Shown: positions 19,043-26,841 of the stretch, piece after piece
Position numbering within the stretch: the stretch's first letter is position 1
Layout of the letters: the number at the start of each line of letters is the position of its first letter
Assembly (NCBI GenBank): GCA_003134815.1
Contig: PLCO01000060.1
Span: 1-64,000 of the forward strand
DNA: 64,000 nucleotides
Direction of reading: 5' to 3'
From: Acidobacteriaceae bacterium
GTDB lineage: Bacteria; Acidobacteriota; Terriglobia; Terriglobales; Acidobacteriaceae
Notes under the pieces: model-generated
What the model was told of the DNA's origin: nothing
The model's input: the letters and a program-made list of their open reading frames with translations, nothing else
The model's database searches: none
Position numbers and translations under genes: made by a program

Positions 19043-20698
19043 TTATTCTAGCGCTGCGGCCCCAGCGGCAGCATCTTCGGCAGCCGGTGCTGTCGCTTCC
19101 GCGGCGTTAAGGGCTGCGCCAAAGACTTCCTCGTACGCTTGTTCGAACGCCTCAGTTAAAGTCCGTGCTTGTGGTTCAAGGTTTTCCATGCGAGATCCAA
19201 ATGTCTCGATATCTCCCCCCGCCCGCTGCATTCTCGCCAAAAGTTCCTGATAGTCACCTTCCTTGAAATCTTCAAGCGACTTCCCTCGTTCTCTTTCAAG
19301 GTTCCTTACCAATTCATCAACTTGCTTATTCACACCCCGATGAAGCTCGTTAAAACGGTTCAATACTCGCCCCCCCGGGCCAAGTTTCCCTGTCGTGACC
19401 TTGTTAAGGAATTTCCATGCATCGCTGGCCCGATCAAGATCCTGCCAAACCCCCTTCGGAATAAAGTGGTGCCCGTAAACCCCGGCCAAGAGGTAGGCAC
19501 TATGAAAGAATGGTTGCCACACGAACCATGGGCAAGTGGAATTGTCCGTTATCGTGGATTGCGTTACGAATTGCCCGTTGAACTCTGTCCGAAACGTTGA
19601 TGTCTGGCAGGCGTGACCATCCGGGTCGCCGTTTATTAGTGGACTATTGCCGCCGTAGCTGTACAAATTCAATGTTTGAGGGTTCGCAAACTCCGCGTTC
19701 GGCACAGTGTCCGAGTCTTCGCTCCAGTCAGGGCTCATGTACCTCCCCATAGAAGATGCGTAGTACCTTGCCCCGAAGTAGTCGTTGTTGGTTTCAGAAT
19801 CCCGTTCGTGCTGCGTATACAGGTGTTCGGTGGGAATGGGCCCGGGCGTACAGTCTTCGCCGTTGCCGTAAGGCAGACTGTGGCAAGTCTGTTGGGTGTT
19901 TCCGGAAGAGTCAGTGAGAACACGCCGCGTGCCCAGCCAATCTGTGAAGTGGAAGTTCAACGCCGCCTGGCCACTGCTTGTGCTGTACGTGGCAACCAGT
20001 TGCGCACCGGCCCAGACATTGGTGTGCTTCCAGGTCCATTGGCTCCCACCGTTGCTCGACGCGACCTCCGTCATTTGCTGATTCCCGGAATCAAGGACGT
20101 AGGCGGTGGTCGGATTGAAATGGTTGTACGTCGTCGTATCCGAGGAGTTTGTGTCGCAGGACAGAACCTGCTGGCCGTTCACCGTGACCCACACGATCGA
20201 GATAGTGCCCTTGGCAACGCGAGCGCCTTCGGCGTCGTAGAGGTAGCCATAAGCGCCGCTGGAAGTGTCCACGGCGCAGATGCGTCCCTCAACGTCGTAG
20301 GCGTATACGTTGGAACTTGCGGATATCATGCATTGCCCCGTGCCTGAATTGTAGCTATCGCAGATGACATTGCCCGCCGCGTCGTACCTGGGCGGATATC
20401 CGCTCTGCACCGACTGAACCTGATTCTTCGAGTTGAAAGAATTGTTGGTGCTTGGCGGAACGGGCACGTTGCCGGTCGGGGTGCCGCTGAAGCTTTCGAT
20501 CTTTCGATTTCCGAAACTGTCCGTGCTCCAGGACACCTGCAGGTTCTGATATGGACCAGCGGTGGCTTTGGCCGCAACCAGGCGGTTCAAGGAGTCGTAT
20601 CCGCTGCTTCCGCCGCTGGTGACCACGCTCCAAGACCCCGTGACCGAATCCGTGTACGCGGTGACGTTGCCGACACCATCATAGCTGGACGTGTGTCG
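19043..20698 (-). CDS. Orphan RHS tip: RHS core fragment plus HNH-like C-terminal toxin domain
   Basis: The frame carries about 550 residues. The first 350 are RHS core nearly identical to residues 280-640 of the RHS protein at 23762-26194 (YDSLNRLVAAKATAGPYQNL, VYAYDVEGRICAVD, GNGEDCTPGP, GRYMSPDWS). After the boundary PLINGDPDGHA the sequence is unique: a GHHFIPKGVWQDL motif and NELHRGVNKQVDEL, followed by a charged helical tail. The paired His and the later N..H resemble HNH/endonuclease VII-type toxins, so a DNase is my guess. The gene has no signal peptide or true start; the 5' end meets the IS110 end, so it is either an IS-truncated gene or a silent replacement tip. Confidence 0.75.
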   Translation of the reverse strand, partial: RHTSSYDGVGNVTAYTDSVTGSWSVVTSGGSSGYDSLNRLVAAKATAGPYQNLQVSWSTDSFGNRKIESFSGTPTGNVPVPPSTNNSFNSKNQVQSVQSGYPPRYDAAGNVICDSYNSGTGQCMISASSNVYAYDVEGRICAVDTSSGAYGYLYDAEGARVAKGTISIVWVTVNGQQVLSCDTNSSDTTTYNHFNPTTAYVLDSGNQQMTEVASSNGGSQWTWKHTNVWAGAQLVATYSTSSGQAALNFHFTDWLGTRRVLTDSSGNTQQTCHSLPYGNGEDCTPGPIPTEHLYTQHERDSETNNDYFGARYYASSMGRYMSPDWSEDSDTVPNAEFANPQTLNLYSYGGNSPLINGDPDGHACQTSTFRTEFNGQFVTQSTITDNSTCPWFVWQPFFHSAYLLAGVYGHHFIPKGVWQDLDRASDAWKFLNKVTTGKLGPGGRVLNRFNELHRGVNKQVDELVRNLERERGKSLEDFKEGDYQELLARMQRAGGDIETFGSRMENLEPQARTLTEAFEQAYEEVFGAALNAAEATAPAAEDAAAGAAALE

Positions 20699-20701
20699 TT
20701 C

Positions 20702-20908
20702 CCGCCCTAACAAAGTTAGATTCTCTCTTGGGAGTCAAGGATTTTCTGTGGGTCGGGCCTTGGATTTTCAAGGCATGACGGGTCTATCGCTCGGATGTTC
20801 TCTTGGTGGGCAAGCGAGGTTATCCCGCTTGCCCACGGTTCATCCTTACGATGAGCCCGCCAGGCTATCCCTCGGCATGGTTGCTTCCCAGCAGAGCCCG
20901 CTTGTGTT
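20702..20908 (-). ncRNA. Possible bridge-RNA region of the IS110 element
   Basis: About 200 nt of non-coding sequence between the transposase stop and the element end. IS110-family elements use a structured guide RNA from the non-coding end; in the IS1111 branch it lies downstream of the gene, as here. I have not resolved guide loops, so this is inference from layout. Confidence 0.35.
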
Positions 20909-21952
20909 TCACCTGGAAGCCGATTGTAACTCCGGCGCGATGGCGAGCCGCGGAAAGAGTTTGCGTCCGTCGTACGGAGTCCGCGTTTTGAAGATTCCAT
21001 AGATGGCGTGGAGGATTTTGCGGGCGACGGCGATGAGTGCTTGCAGCTTGGTTTTGTGGCGTTGTTGGAGAGCTTCGTAGAAGGCTTTCATATGCGGGTC
21101 CCAGCGCACCGCGGCCAGAGCCGGCATGTAGAGGGCGCGGCGCAGATGGCGGTTGCCGGCACGGCTGATGCGGGGACGCTTGTGGACCGAAGTTCCCGAG
21201 TTGTGATGCGTCGGATCGAGTCCGCTGTGCGCCACCCACTGTCGTGCAGTGAGTTCCGGTGACAGCAGCGCGGTTTCGGCCATCAGGTAGATGGCGCTGA
21301 CGTCTGCGATGCCGGGCATGGCGACCAACAGATGATAGCGCTCGTTGAGCGGGGCATCGGCGCGGATGATTTCTCTGGCCGCTTTTCGCATTTTTGCTAT
21401 GCGGCAGGCGAGCGATCGCAGAGCTTGCGCGAGGTCGTTGACCACCGCGCGGGGCGCTGTGCGCGATGCTTTAACGGCATGGAGGCGATTCTGCTCATGG
21501 GTTTGCTGGGCAACCAGCGCATGGATGTGCCGGGCGGTCGTGCGCAGGGCAAGCCCGCCCGAGCTGGGCGCGGACCAGGGTATGAACGGCATGCGCTGGC
21601 TGTATTGCGCAAGCACGAGGGCATCGGCGGCATCGGATTTAGACCGAGACAGCGTTTGCGCAAAGCGGTTGACGAGCTTTGGGTTTAGCACTGCCACTTC
21701 CACCTGCGGGGCTGCATCGAGCGCCAAGGCAAGATCGAGCGAATAGATGCCAGTTGCCTCCAGCGATACGCGCACGCAGGCCTGACATTTGGCCAGCCAT
21801 AGGAGAAGTTGTTTGTGACCTGCGGGCTGGTTGGGAAACTCGCGCTGCTGTGCGGCTTGATCTTGCTCGATGACGGCTACGGCCAGCGTCGCGGCGCTTA
21901 CATCAATGCCGCAAAACACGGTTGCTCGTGAATCTCGGGATGGATTGTTCAT
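20909..21952 (-). CDS. IS110-family transposase
   Basis: 347 residues, AAGGAGG just before the ATG. The N-terminal RuvC-like (DEDD) domain shows FCGIDVS, SLEATGIY and SKSDAADALVLA; a helical linker follows, then the C-terminal Transposase_20 domain (MPGIADVSA, WVAHSGLDPTHHNSGTSVHKRP without a gap, then GNRHLRRALY) with the expected Ser. Full length for the family, no disruption, so it may be active. Confidence 0.95.
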   Translation of the reverse strand: MNNPSRDSRATVFCGIDVSAATLAVAVIEQDQAAQQREFPNQPAGHKQLLLWLAKCQACVRVSLEATGIYSLDLALALDAAPQVEVAVLNPKLVNRFAQTLSRSKSDAADALVLAQYSQRMPFIPWSAPSSGGLALRTTARHIHALVAQQTHEQNRLHAVKASRTAPRAVVNDLAQALRSLACRIAKMRKAAREIIRADAPLNERYHLLVAMPGIADVSAIYLMAETALLSPELTARQWVAHSGLDPTHHNSGTSVHKRPRISRAGNRHLRRALYMPALAAVRWDPHMKAFYEALQQRHKTKLQALIAVARKILHAIYGIFKTRTPYDGRKLFPRLAIAPELQSASR

Positions 21953-22005
21953 AGACCTCCTTGGGCGTTAAGATGGTCTCGGCTGCTGTCCCTATCCGCC
22001 CTAAC

Positions 22006-22310
22006 GGACTCACTGGCTGCGCCGACCTTGAACATGCAGGCTCAAAAGGCCTCCGATTCTCCACGGCGTACATACAGAGGGACGGCGGCCTATCTAGCTC
22101 ACAGGCTCAGATCGCTCTGGCCTAAGGACGGGGACGGCCTCTCCGCCGAAACGTGAGTCTATCCTCACGCTCAATTTCGGAAGATACAAGGACGGGGCAC
22201 CCATGTCGCGCTGAATTGAAAGCCCAAAAACTTTAGGGTGGGCCACCGCCCCAGGCACCACAGGCATATCGCAGGCCGCCCCGAAGAGCGGCCTGCGATA
22301 ATGCGAAAGC
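22006..22310. other. Intergenic stretch right of the IS
   Basis: No gene is seen. It holds the perfect hairpin described separately at its right end and no RHS sequence, although an RHS 5' part would be expected if the IS had simply split a gene. Confidence 0.4.
22267..22300. terminator. Strong hairpin after the LolA-like gene
   Basis: Perfect 13-bp inverted repeat TATCGCAGGCCGC / GCGGCCTGCGATA with an 8-nt loop, 11 nt beyond the stop of the minus-strand gene at 22311. There is no T-run on either side, so it is either a bidirectional terminator of weak type or a REP-like palindrome. Confidence 0.45.
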
Positions 22311-23198
22311 TCATTTTGGAGTACTTCCGGGCAGAACCTTTTCTGTCTCTGGAATGATACGAGCATCGGTACTGAACTTCTTGTAATCATGAAGAAGGGC
22401 TTCGGTCTGCCATTTTATATTTTGTTCGCCCCCTTGAGTCATGAGCGATGAACTGGTGATTTCCAACGCTTGGATCGGCACATATACTCCATCCGGTATC
22501 TTTTGCCAGTAAAAATCTCTAGTACTTCCTTTCAGTACGCGCGTCGGGGAAATAGCCGCTGGATCAAGGATGTACCCGGTCTCATCTGCGACATAGTCAA
22601 CGTGTTCGCGTATGGGAAATTCGTCCGTTTTGTCGATCCAGAACTGCATCGAGGTACACAGAAAGATCCTATCTTCTGGAGTCAGCGGGTTGGCATCCCG
22701 CCTCGGTGTCAGCGTGAGCTTCGCCAGCTTCGGGTTGTCTTCCACATCCTGAAGCGTGGCTGTAAATAGTCGTTGGGGGGCAGTCGGCGGCAAGAAAAAC
22801 AGTCCATATTCGCGTTCATGTCTCTTTTTCTGATCCGAATCAGAACGGCGACGTTCCATTACGGTTCTCCGATAATTTTCTTCCTCCTGCTTTGCTTCCT
22901 CGCCTTCTAACGGTTTACCGTTATGGTCTACCAGTCGCGCATAAGTCATGCCGTCAACAAAGACAACCTCCCATTTCTTGGTGTCTAACTGACTTGGCTT
23001 ACCTTTCTTGCGGTCTTTTGTGTAGTAGCTCACAAGAGTTTGGTCGTCAGTGTACGTGTAATTCTCGACCTTCAACTTGTTCTGCTCGAAATTGTCGCGT
23101 ACTGTGGTCCACAGAGCAAAAGGGTCTTGCTGCGCGGTAGCGCGCTCAGATAAAACCAATGTACACAGGATTGCAATCTGAATTGCGCGAATCGTCAT
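22311..23198 (-). CDS. Secreted LolA-like hypothetical protein
   Basis: 295 residues with a signal peptide (IQIAILCTLVLSERATAQQ). The mature part has the alternating strand pattern of LolA/outer-membrane lipoprotein-sorting-like proteins that are numerous in Acidobacteriota: NYTYTDDQTLVSYYTKDR, KKWEVVFVDGMTYARLVDHNGKPL, a Lys/Glu/Arg-rich helical insert, then FWIDKTDEFPIREHVDYV. It probably sits in the periplasm; no ligand can be named. It begins 15 nt after the stop of the RHS partner gene and belongs to the same transcript. A second immunity role cannot be excluded. Confidence 0.6.
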   Translation of the reverse strand: MTIRAIQIAILCTLVLSERATAQQDPFALWTTVRDNFEQNKLKVENYTYTDDQTLVSYYTKDRKKGKPSQLDTKKWEVVFVDGMTYARLVDHNGKPLEGEEAKQEEENYRRTVMERRRSDSDQKKRHEREYGLFFLPPTAPQRLFTATLQDVEDNPKLAKLTLTPRRDANPLTPEDRIFLCTSMQFWIDKTDEFPIREHVDYVADETGYILDPAAISPTRVLKGSTRDFYWQKIPDGVYVPIQALEITSSSLMTQGGEQNIKWQTEALLHDYKKFSTDARIIPETEKVLPGSTPK

Positions 23199-23213
23199 CG
23201 CTCCCTTTAATCT

Positions 23214-23747
23214 CTACCAGAATAAACTGTGCTGGATGACGATCAGGTGGGGATTGGCAATATTCAGGGGTGTGCCATCCATAGTAAATTTCACTTCGAC
23301 CACGTACTTCTTTCCGGCTTCGCCTGTAAATCTTCCGAGGAGCGCGTACATGTGCTTATCTGCAAATTTGCCCGCACGTATACTCGGAGCAGAACCCTTA
23401 TCAACAAGACGCTTCCCATCCCATACTGTCCAATTCGCTTGAAGCAGCGGATCATTGCCGCCACAGTTCTTCTCGTCCAACGGTCCTAAAGTAACCCCCA
23501 TCATACATCGCATTTGCTCGGGTGGGAGAGGCTTCTCTACCTCAACTACGATGTCATATAACTCTGCAGCAACGGAAAACTCGGGCGTTCGGACAGTGTC
23601 GACTGCAAGCGAAACGGGCATATATACATCGGAATGATTTTGCGGGAACCCCTTGTAAGCTCCGGCAAAAACACCTTTTGCGATAAACATCGCACACATT
23701 ATTACACCCGCTGCTCTAAACCACTTAATCTTGGATGTCCATTTCAT
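23214..23747 (-). CDS. Secreted candidate immunity partner of the complete RHS protein
   Basis: The ATG at 23747 has AAGGAG 7 nt upstream and gives a signal peptide (KWFRAAGVIMCAMFIAKGVFA). Another ATG at 23765 overlaps the RHS stop (ATGA). About 177 residues. The mature domain is a beta sandwich by pattern: YMPVSLAVDTVRTPEFSVAAELYDIVVEVEK split by Pro, a Cys pair (RCMMGVTLGPLDEKNC), WTVWDGKRLVDKG, and a final strand KYVVEVKFTMDG. The periplasmic location fits neutralisation of a cell-wall or periplasm-acting toxin tip. This is an inference from gene order. Confidence 0.65.
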   Translation of the reverse strand: MKWTSKIKWFRAAGVIMCAMFIAKGVFAGAYKGFPQNHSDVYMPVSLAVDTVRTPEFSVAAELYDIVVEVEKPLPPEQMRCMMGVTLGPLDEKNCGGNDPLLQANWTVWDGKRLVDKGSAPSIRAGKFADKHMYALLGRFTGEAGKKYVVEVKFTMDGTPLNIANPHLIVIQHSLFW

Positions 23748-23761
23748 ACGTCGGCTCCTTC

Positions 23762-26194
23762 TCATCTACCCTCTAGTGTCAGAATAGTGCCTAAGACAGC
23801 TGGAATATTTATCTCGCTATGGGGAATACCGGATACACCTCCGGCGTGAAGGAAGCTCTCTACTGCTCCCGCACAATTCCTAAAAATCATGTTGTATCGT
23901 CCAGGATTCACAACTCTGGCATTAATTGCTTCTTGAATTTCTGCGGCTTGTCTGGCTGTTACCGGGATTTGGTGATAAAGGGGATCCTGACCGGGATGAT
24001 GCTCTTGATCGTTTTCCATATTTCCCTTTGGAAACCAGATAAGGCGCAACCACTTAGGGAAACTGGGATCAAGCGTGGAGAACCCCTGTGTATTTTTAGT
24101 ATCGACACCAATACCGGTATGATGCATACCTCCAGCGCCCTTTGGGTAATCTGAAACATATACAATGTGATCTTTAGGCGCATCACTGCTAGAAGATTGG
24201 GATTGACTCGGCTGTTGGGCCTGCTGATTCTGTTGGTCCTGCCGTTCGGCCGACGCTGCGGCCGCCCCCGCAGTGTCGCCACATGCCGATGTTACGCCCT
24301 CGGCGCAGGCTTGCTCCTGTGTAGATCCATGCGAGTATATAGGCCCAAAATGGCCATCCGCATCAATCCCCGTTATCGGGTTGTTCCTGACGTATACGTA
24401 AAGATTGAAGCTCTGCGGATCGTCGAGCTTAGCGTACGGCACAGGTTCTTCCTGGGCGCTCCAGTCCGGTGACATGAACCGTCCCATTGAGCTTTCGTAG
24501 TACCTGGCCTCGAAGTAGTCGTTGCCTGATTCGGCATCCCGCTCTTTGCCGGTAAACAGGTTCTCGGTAGGTGTCGGCGTGCAGTCTTCGCCATTGCCGT
24601 AAGGCAGACTGTGGCAAGTTTGCTGAGTGTTTCCCGAGGAGTCGGTGAGAACACGTCGCGTGCCCAGCCAATCGGTGAAGTGGAAGTTCAGTGCCGCCTG
24701 GCTTCCATTCGTGCTGTACGTCGCAACGAGTTGCGCACCGGCCCACACGTTGGTGTGCTTCCAGGTCCATTGAGCTCCTCCGTTGCTCGATGTGACTTCC
24801 GTTATTTGCTGATTCCCGGAATCAAGAACGTAGGCGGTGGTGACGCTGAAATGGTTGTACGAGGTATCCGAGGGATTTGTGTCACAGGAGAGAACCTGCT
24901 GGCCGTTCACCGTGACCCATACGATCGAGATGGTGCCCTTGGCCACGCGAATGCCTTCGGCGTCATAGAGATAGCCAAAAGCGCCGCTGGATGTGTCGAC
25001 AGCGCAGATGCGCCCCTCAACGTCATAGGCGTATACGTTGGAACTTGCGGATATCACGCATTGCCCCGTGCCTGAATTGTAGCTATCGCAGATGACATTG
25101 CCCGCTGCGTCGTACCTGGGCGGGTATCCGCTCTGCACCGACTGAACCTGATTCTTCGCATTGAAGGTAATGCTGGTGCTTGGCGGAACGGGTACATTGC
25201 CGGTTGGGGTACCACTGAAGCTTTCGACTTTTCGATTTCCGAAACTGTCCGGACTCCAGGACACCTGCAGATTCTGATATGGACCGGCGGTGGCTTTGGC
25301 CGCAACCAGTCGGTTCAGAGAGTCATACCCGCTGCTTCCGCCGCTCGTGACCACGCTCCACGTCCCCATGACCGAATCGTTGTAGCCGCTAACGTTGCTG
25401 GCCGTATCGTAGTTGACGGTGTAGCTGTAGACGGTAGTCGCCGGCGGTTGTGGCGTTGTTGAAGTCTCGTTGGAGTAGCCGCTCGTTCCGCTGGTGCCAA
25501 CAGCCGCGACCTTGAAATAATATGTGGTTCCGTTGGTGAGCCCGGTAACAGTGTACGAGGTCCCGGTAATCCCCGTCGCGACCGGCGTTGAACTCTCCCC
25601 TCCGGAAGACGTTCCCTGATAGACGTTGTAGGATGTTGCGCCGGAAGACCCCGTCCAGGTCAAAGCTGCGGAACCGTTGCCAGCTTGGGCCGCAAGGTTT
25701 GTCGGAGGCGCGGGCGCGCCGGCGGTTACCTCGACCGCGACAGAAAGGCCGTACATGCCATACCACGAATTGCAATTCCCAGATCCATTGCAGACGCCTT
25801 CATCGAATGTCGAATTCAGCGTGTACCAGACGTTCAGAACCGGGGTAACTCCGGTAGAGACGCTTTCGTAAGGGCTACCCGATACATCGCCCGAACTCCA
25901 AACAGTCGTGCTCGACTTAAGAAGGGTCGCGGCCACTCCGACCCAATTGGCGGCGCCGCTGCCGCCACCGCCATTATCAACCTCAGCGTAAGCGTTCAGC
26001 CCGGATTGACTTCCGGATAGACAAACGGTCTCTTCAACGCCATAGCTGGAGTCGACCTCTCCACTGCTGCACTCGTTAACAGTGGGGCCGGTTTGCTGAG
26101 CGTGAGCCGAAGGGTAGCTGACGAAGCCCGAGACGATAGCGACGAGTGCAGTGATAGCAATCCGACGCAACGGTATATGTTGAATGGCGATCAT
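23762..26194 (-). CDS. Secreted RHS-repeat polymorphic toxin with FN3 domain and papain-like tip
   Basis: 810 residues. Order: signal peptide (ending SAHAQQ), a beta-rich domain to about 160, a fibronectin type III domain (about 165-250, APAPPTNLAAQAG...TYYFKVAAVG), RHS core with YD motifs, the core end ESSMGRFMSPDWS, the boundary GIDADGHFG, a Gln/Ser-rich linker, then a unique C-terminal domain. That domain has His in GGMHHTGIGVD and, 90 residues on, RNCAGAVESFLHAGG; the order His before Cys fits a permuted papain-fold (NlpC/P60 or LRAT-like) hydrolase. The stop overlaps the next gene's alternative start. The small secreted gene 26211-26750 lies 16 nt upstream. Confidence 0.85.
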   Translation of the reverse strand: MIAIQHIPLRRIAITALVAIVSGFVSYPSAHAQQTGPTVNECSSGEVDSSYGVEETVCLSGSQSGLNAYAEVDNGGGGSGAANWVGVAATLLKSSTTVWSSGDVSGSPYESVSTGVTPVLNVWYTLNSTFDEGVCNGSGNCNSWYGMYGLSVAVEVTAGAPAPPTNLAAQAGNGSAALTWTGSSGATSYNVYQGTSSGGESSTPVATGITGTSYTVTGLTNGTTYYFKVAAVGTSGTSGYSNETSTTPQPPATTVYSYTVNYDTASNVSGYNDSVMGTWSVVTSGGSSGYDSLNRLVAAKATAGPYQNLQVSWSPDSFGNRKVESFSGTPTGNVPVPPSTSITFNAKNQVQSVQSGYPPRYDAAGNVICDSYNSGTGQCVISASSNVYAYDVEGRICAVDTSSGAFGYLYDAEGIRVAKGTISIVWVTVNGQQVLSCDTNPSDTSYNHFSVTTAYVLDSGNQQITEVTSSNGGAQWTWKHTNVWAGAQLVATYSTNGSQAALNFHFTDWLGTRRVLTDSSGNTQQTCHSLPYGNGEDCTPTPTENLFTGKERDAESGNDYFEARYYESSMGRFMSPDWSAQEEPVPYAKLDDPQSFNLYVYVRNNPITGIDADGHFGPIYSHGSTQEQACAEGVTSACGDTAGAAAASAERQDQQNQQAQQPSQSQSSSSDAPKDHIVYVSDYPKGAGGMHHTGIGVDTKNTQGFSTLDPSFPKWLRLIWFPKGNMENDQEHHPGQDPLYHQIPVTARQAAEIQEAINARVVNPGRYNMIFRNCAGAVESFLHAGGVSGIPHSEINIPAVLGTILTLEGR

Positions 26195-26210
26195 CGGTCT
26201 TCTGCCTTTC

Positions 26211-26750
26211 CTACTGGTTGGCGGGCGCCGCGGTGGCCTGTGGTGTGAGCGTTTTCGGAGCCAGGAATTGCGTCATGAACGCTTCCAGCGCCGCGCGCTT
26301 CTGCGGAGAAAGGGCTTGCGCCAAGCTCGCCATCTCACTGCTGATATAGGCATCTCGCTGGGCGATTAGGCCACTCATTTCAGACATCTGCGTCGCTGAT
26401 GGTTTCGCCGACGTCAGCGAGTTCATCAGCGGGTTTAGCGTGGCAAGTTCGGAGGCCAGGCGCTGCGCTGACGCGCGCACAGGCGCAAAATCGGCTTCGG
26501 AGAACTGCAGACGGGTCTGGAGGTCATTTTGCAGAGAACCTCCGCTTACCCCTTGAGCCGCATTTTGATCCAGGACATTGACGTAGATCAGGAAATGCCA
26601 GTAAGTGTGCGGCAAAGAAAGTGGATGGAGCTGGGGCGCTGCTGACGGCTGTGCCGCTTGCGTTTGCGCAGCCGCTGAATGCGGCAGCTGAAAAATGAGG
26701 CCCATTGATATGCAACCAACGATCAACCTTTGTCGCGTTGTCACTGTCAA
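26211..26750 (-). CDS. Small secreted helical protein
   Basis: 179 residues with a TTG start preceded by AAAGG, a signal peptide (IVGCISMGLIFQLPHSAAA) and then a helical, Ala/Gln/Ser-rich domain (LQFSEADFAPVRASAQRLAS, LAQALSPQKRAALEAFM). Similar small proteins are common beside RHS-type genes in Acidobacteriota as far as I know, but I cannot name a family. The stop lies 16 nt before the RHS start, so the two are co-transcribed; a periplasmic chaperone or secretion partner for the RHS protein is a reasonable guess. Confidence 0.6.
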   Translation of the reverse strand: MTVTTRQRLIVGCISMGLIFQLPHSAAAQTQAAQPSAAPQLHPLSLPHTYWHFLIYVNVLDQNAAQGVSGGSLQNDLQTRLQFSEADFAPVRASAQRLASELATLNPLMNSLTSAKPSATQMSEMSGLIAQRDAYISSEMASLAQALSPQKRAALEAFMTQFLAPKTLTPQATAAPANQ

Positions 26751-26841
26751 TCATCCTTTCTCAGTCGGTTCGGTGCTCATGGCTTAAGAGCGCTGCAAAC
26801 TCAGCGTCGGGTCCGAAACCGGGCAGACGCTTCCAAACGAA

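Larger units (their letters stand above)
20702..22005 (-). mobile_element. IS110-family insertion sequence
   Basis: About 1.3 kb. Both ends carry the 10-nt direct sequence CCGCCCTAAC (20702-20711 and 21996-22005), which I take as the boundaries. There are no terminal inverted repeats, as expected for IS110. RHS-like coding starts at once on the left side (20698), but no RHS sequence is seen right of 22005, so the insertion site has been rearranged or the left module was captured with the IS. Confidence 0.7.
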
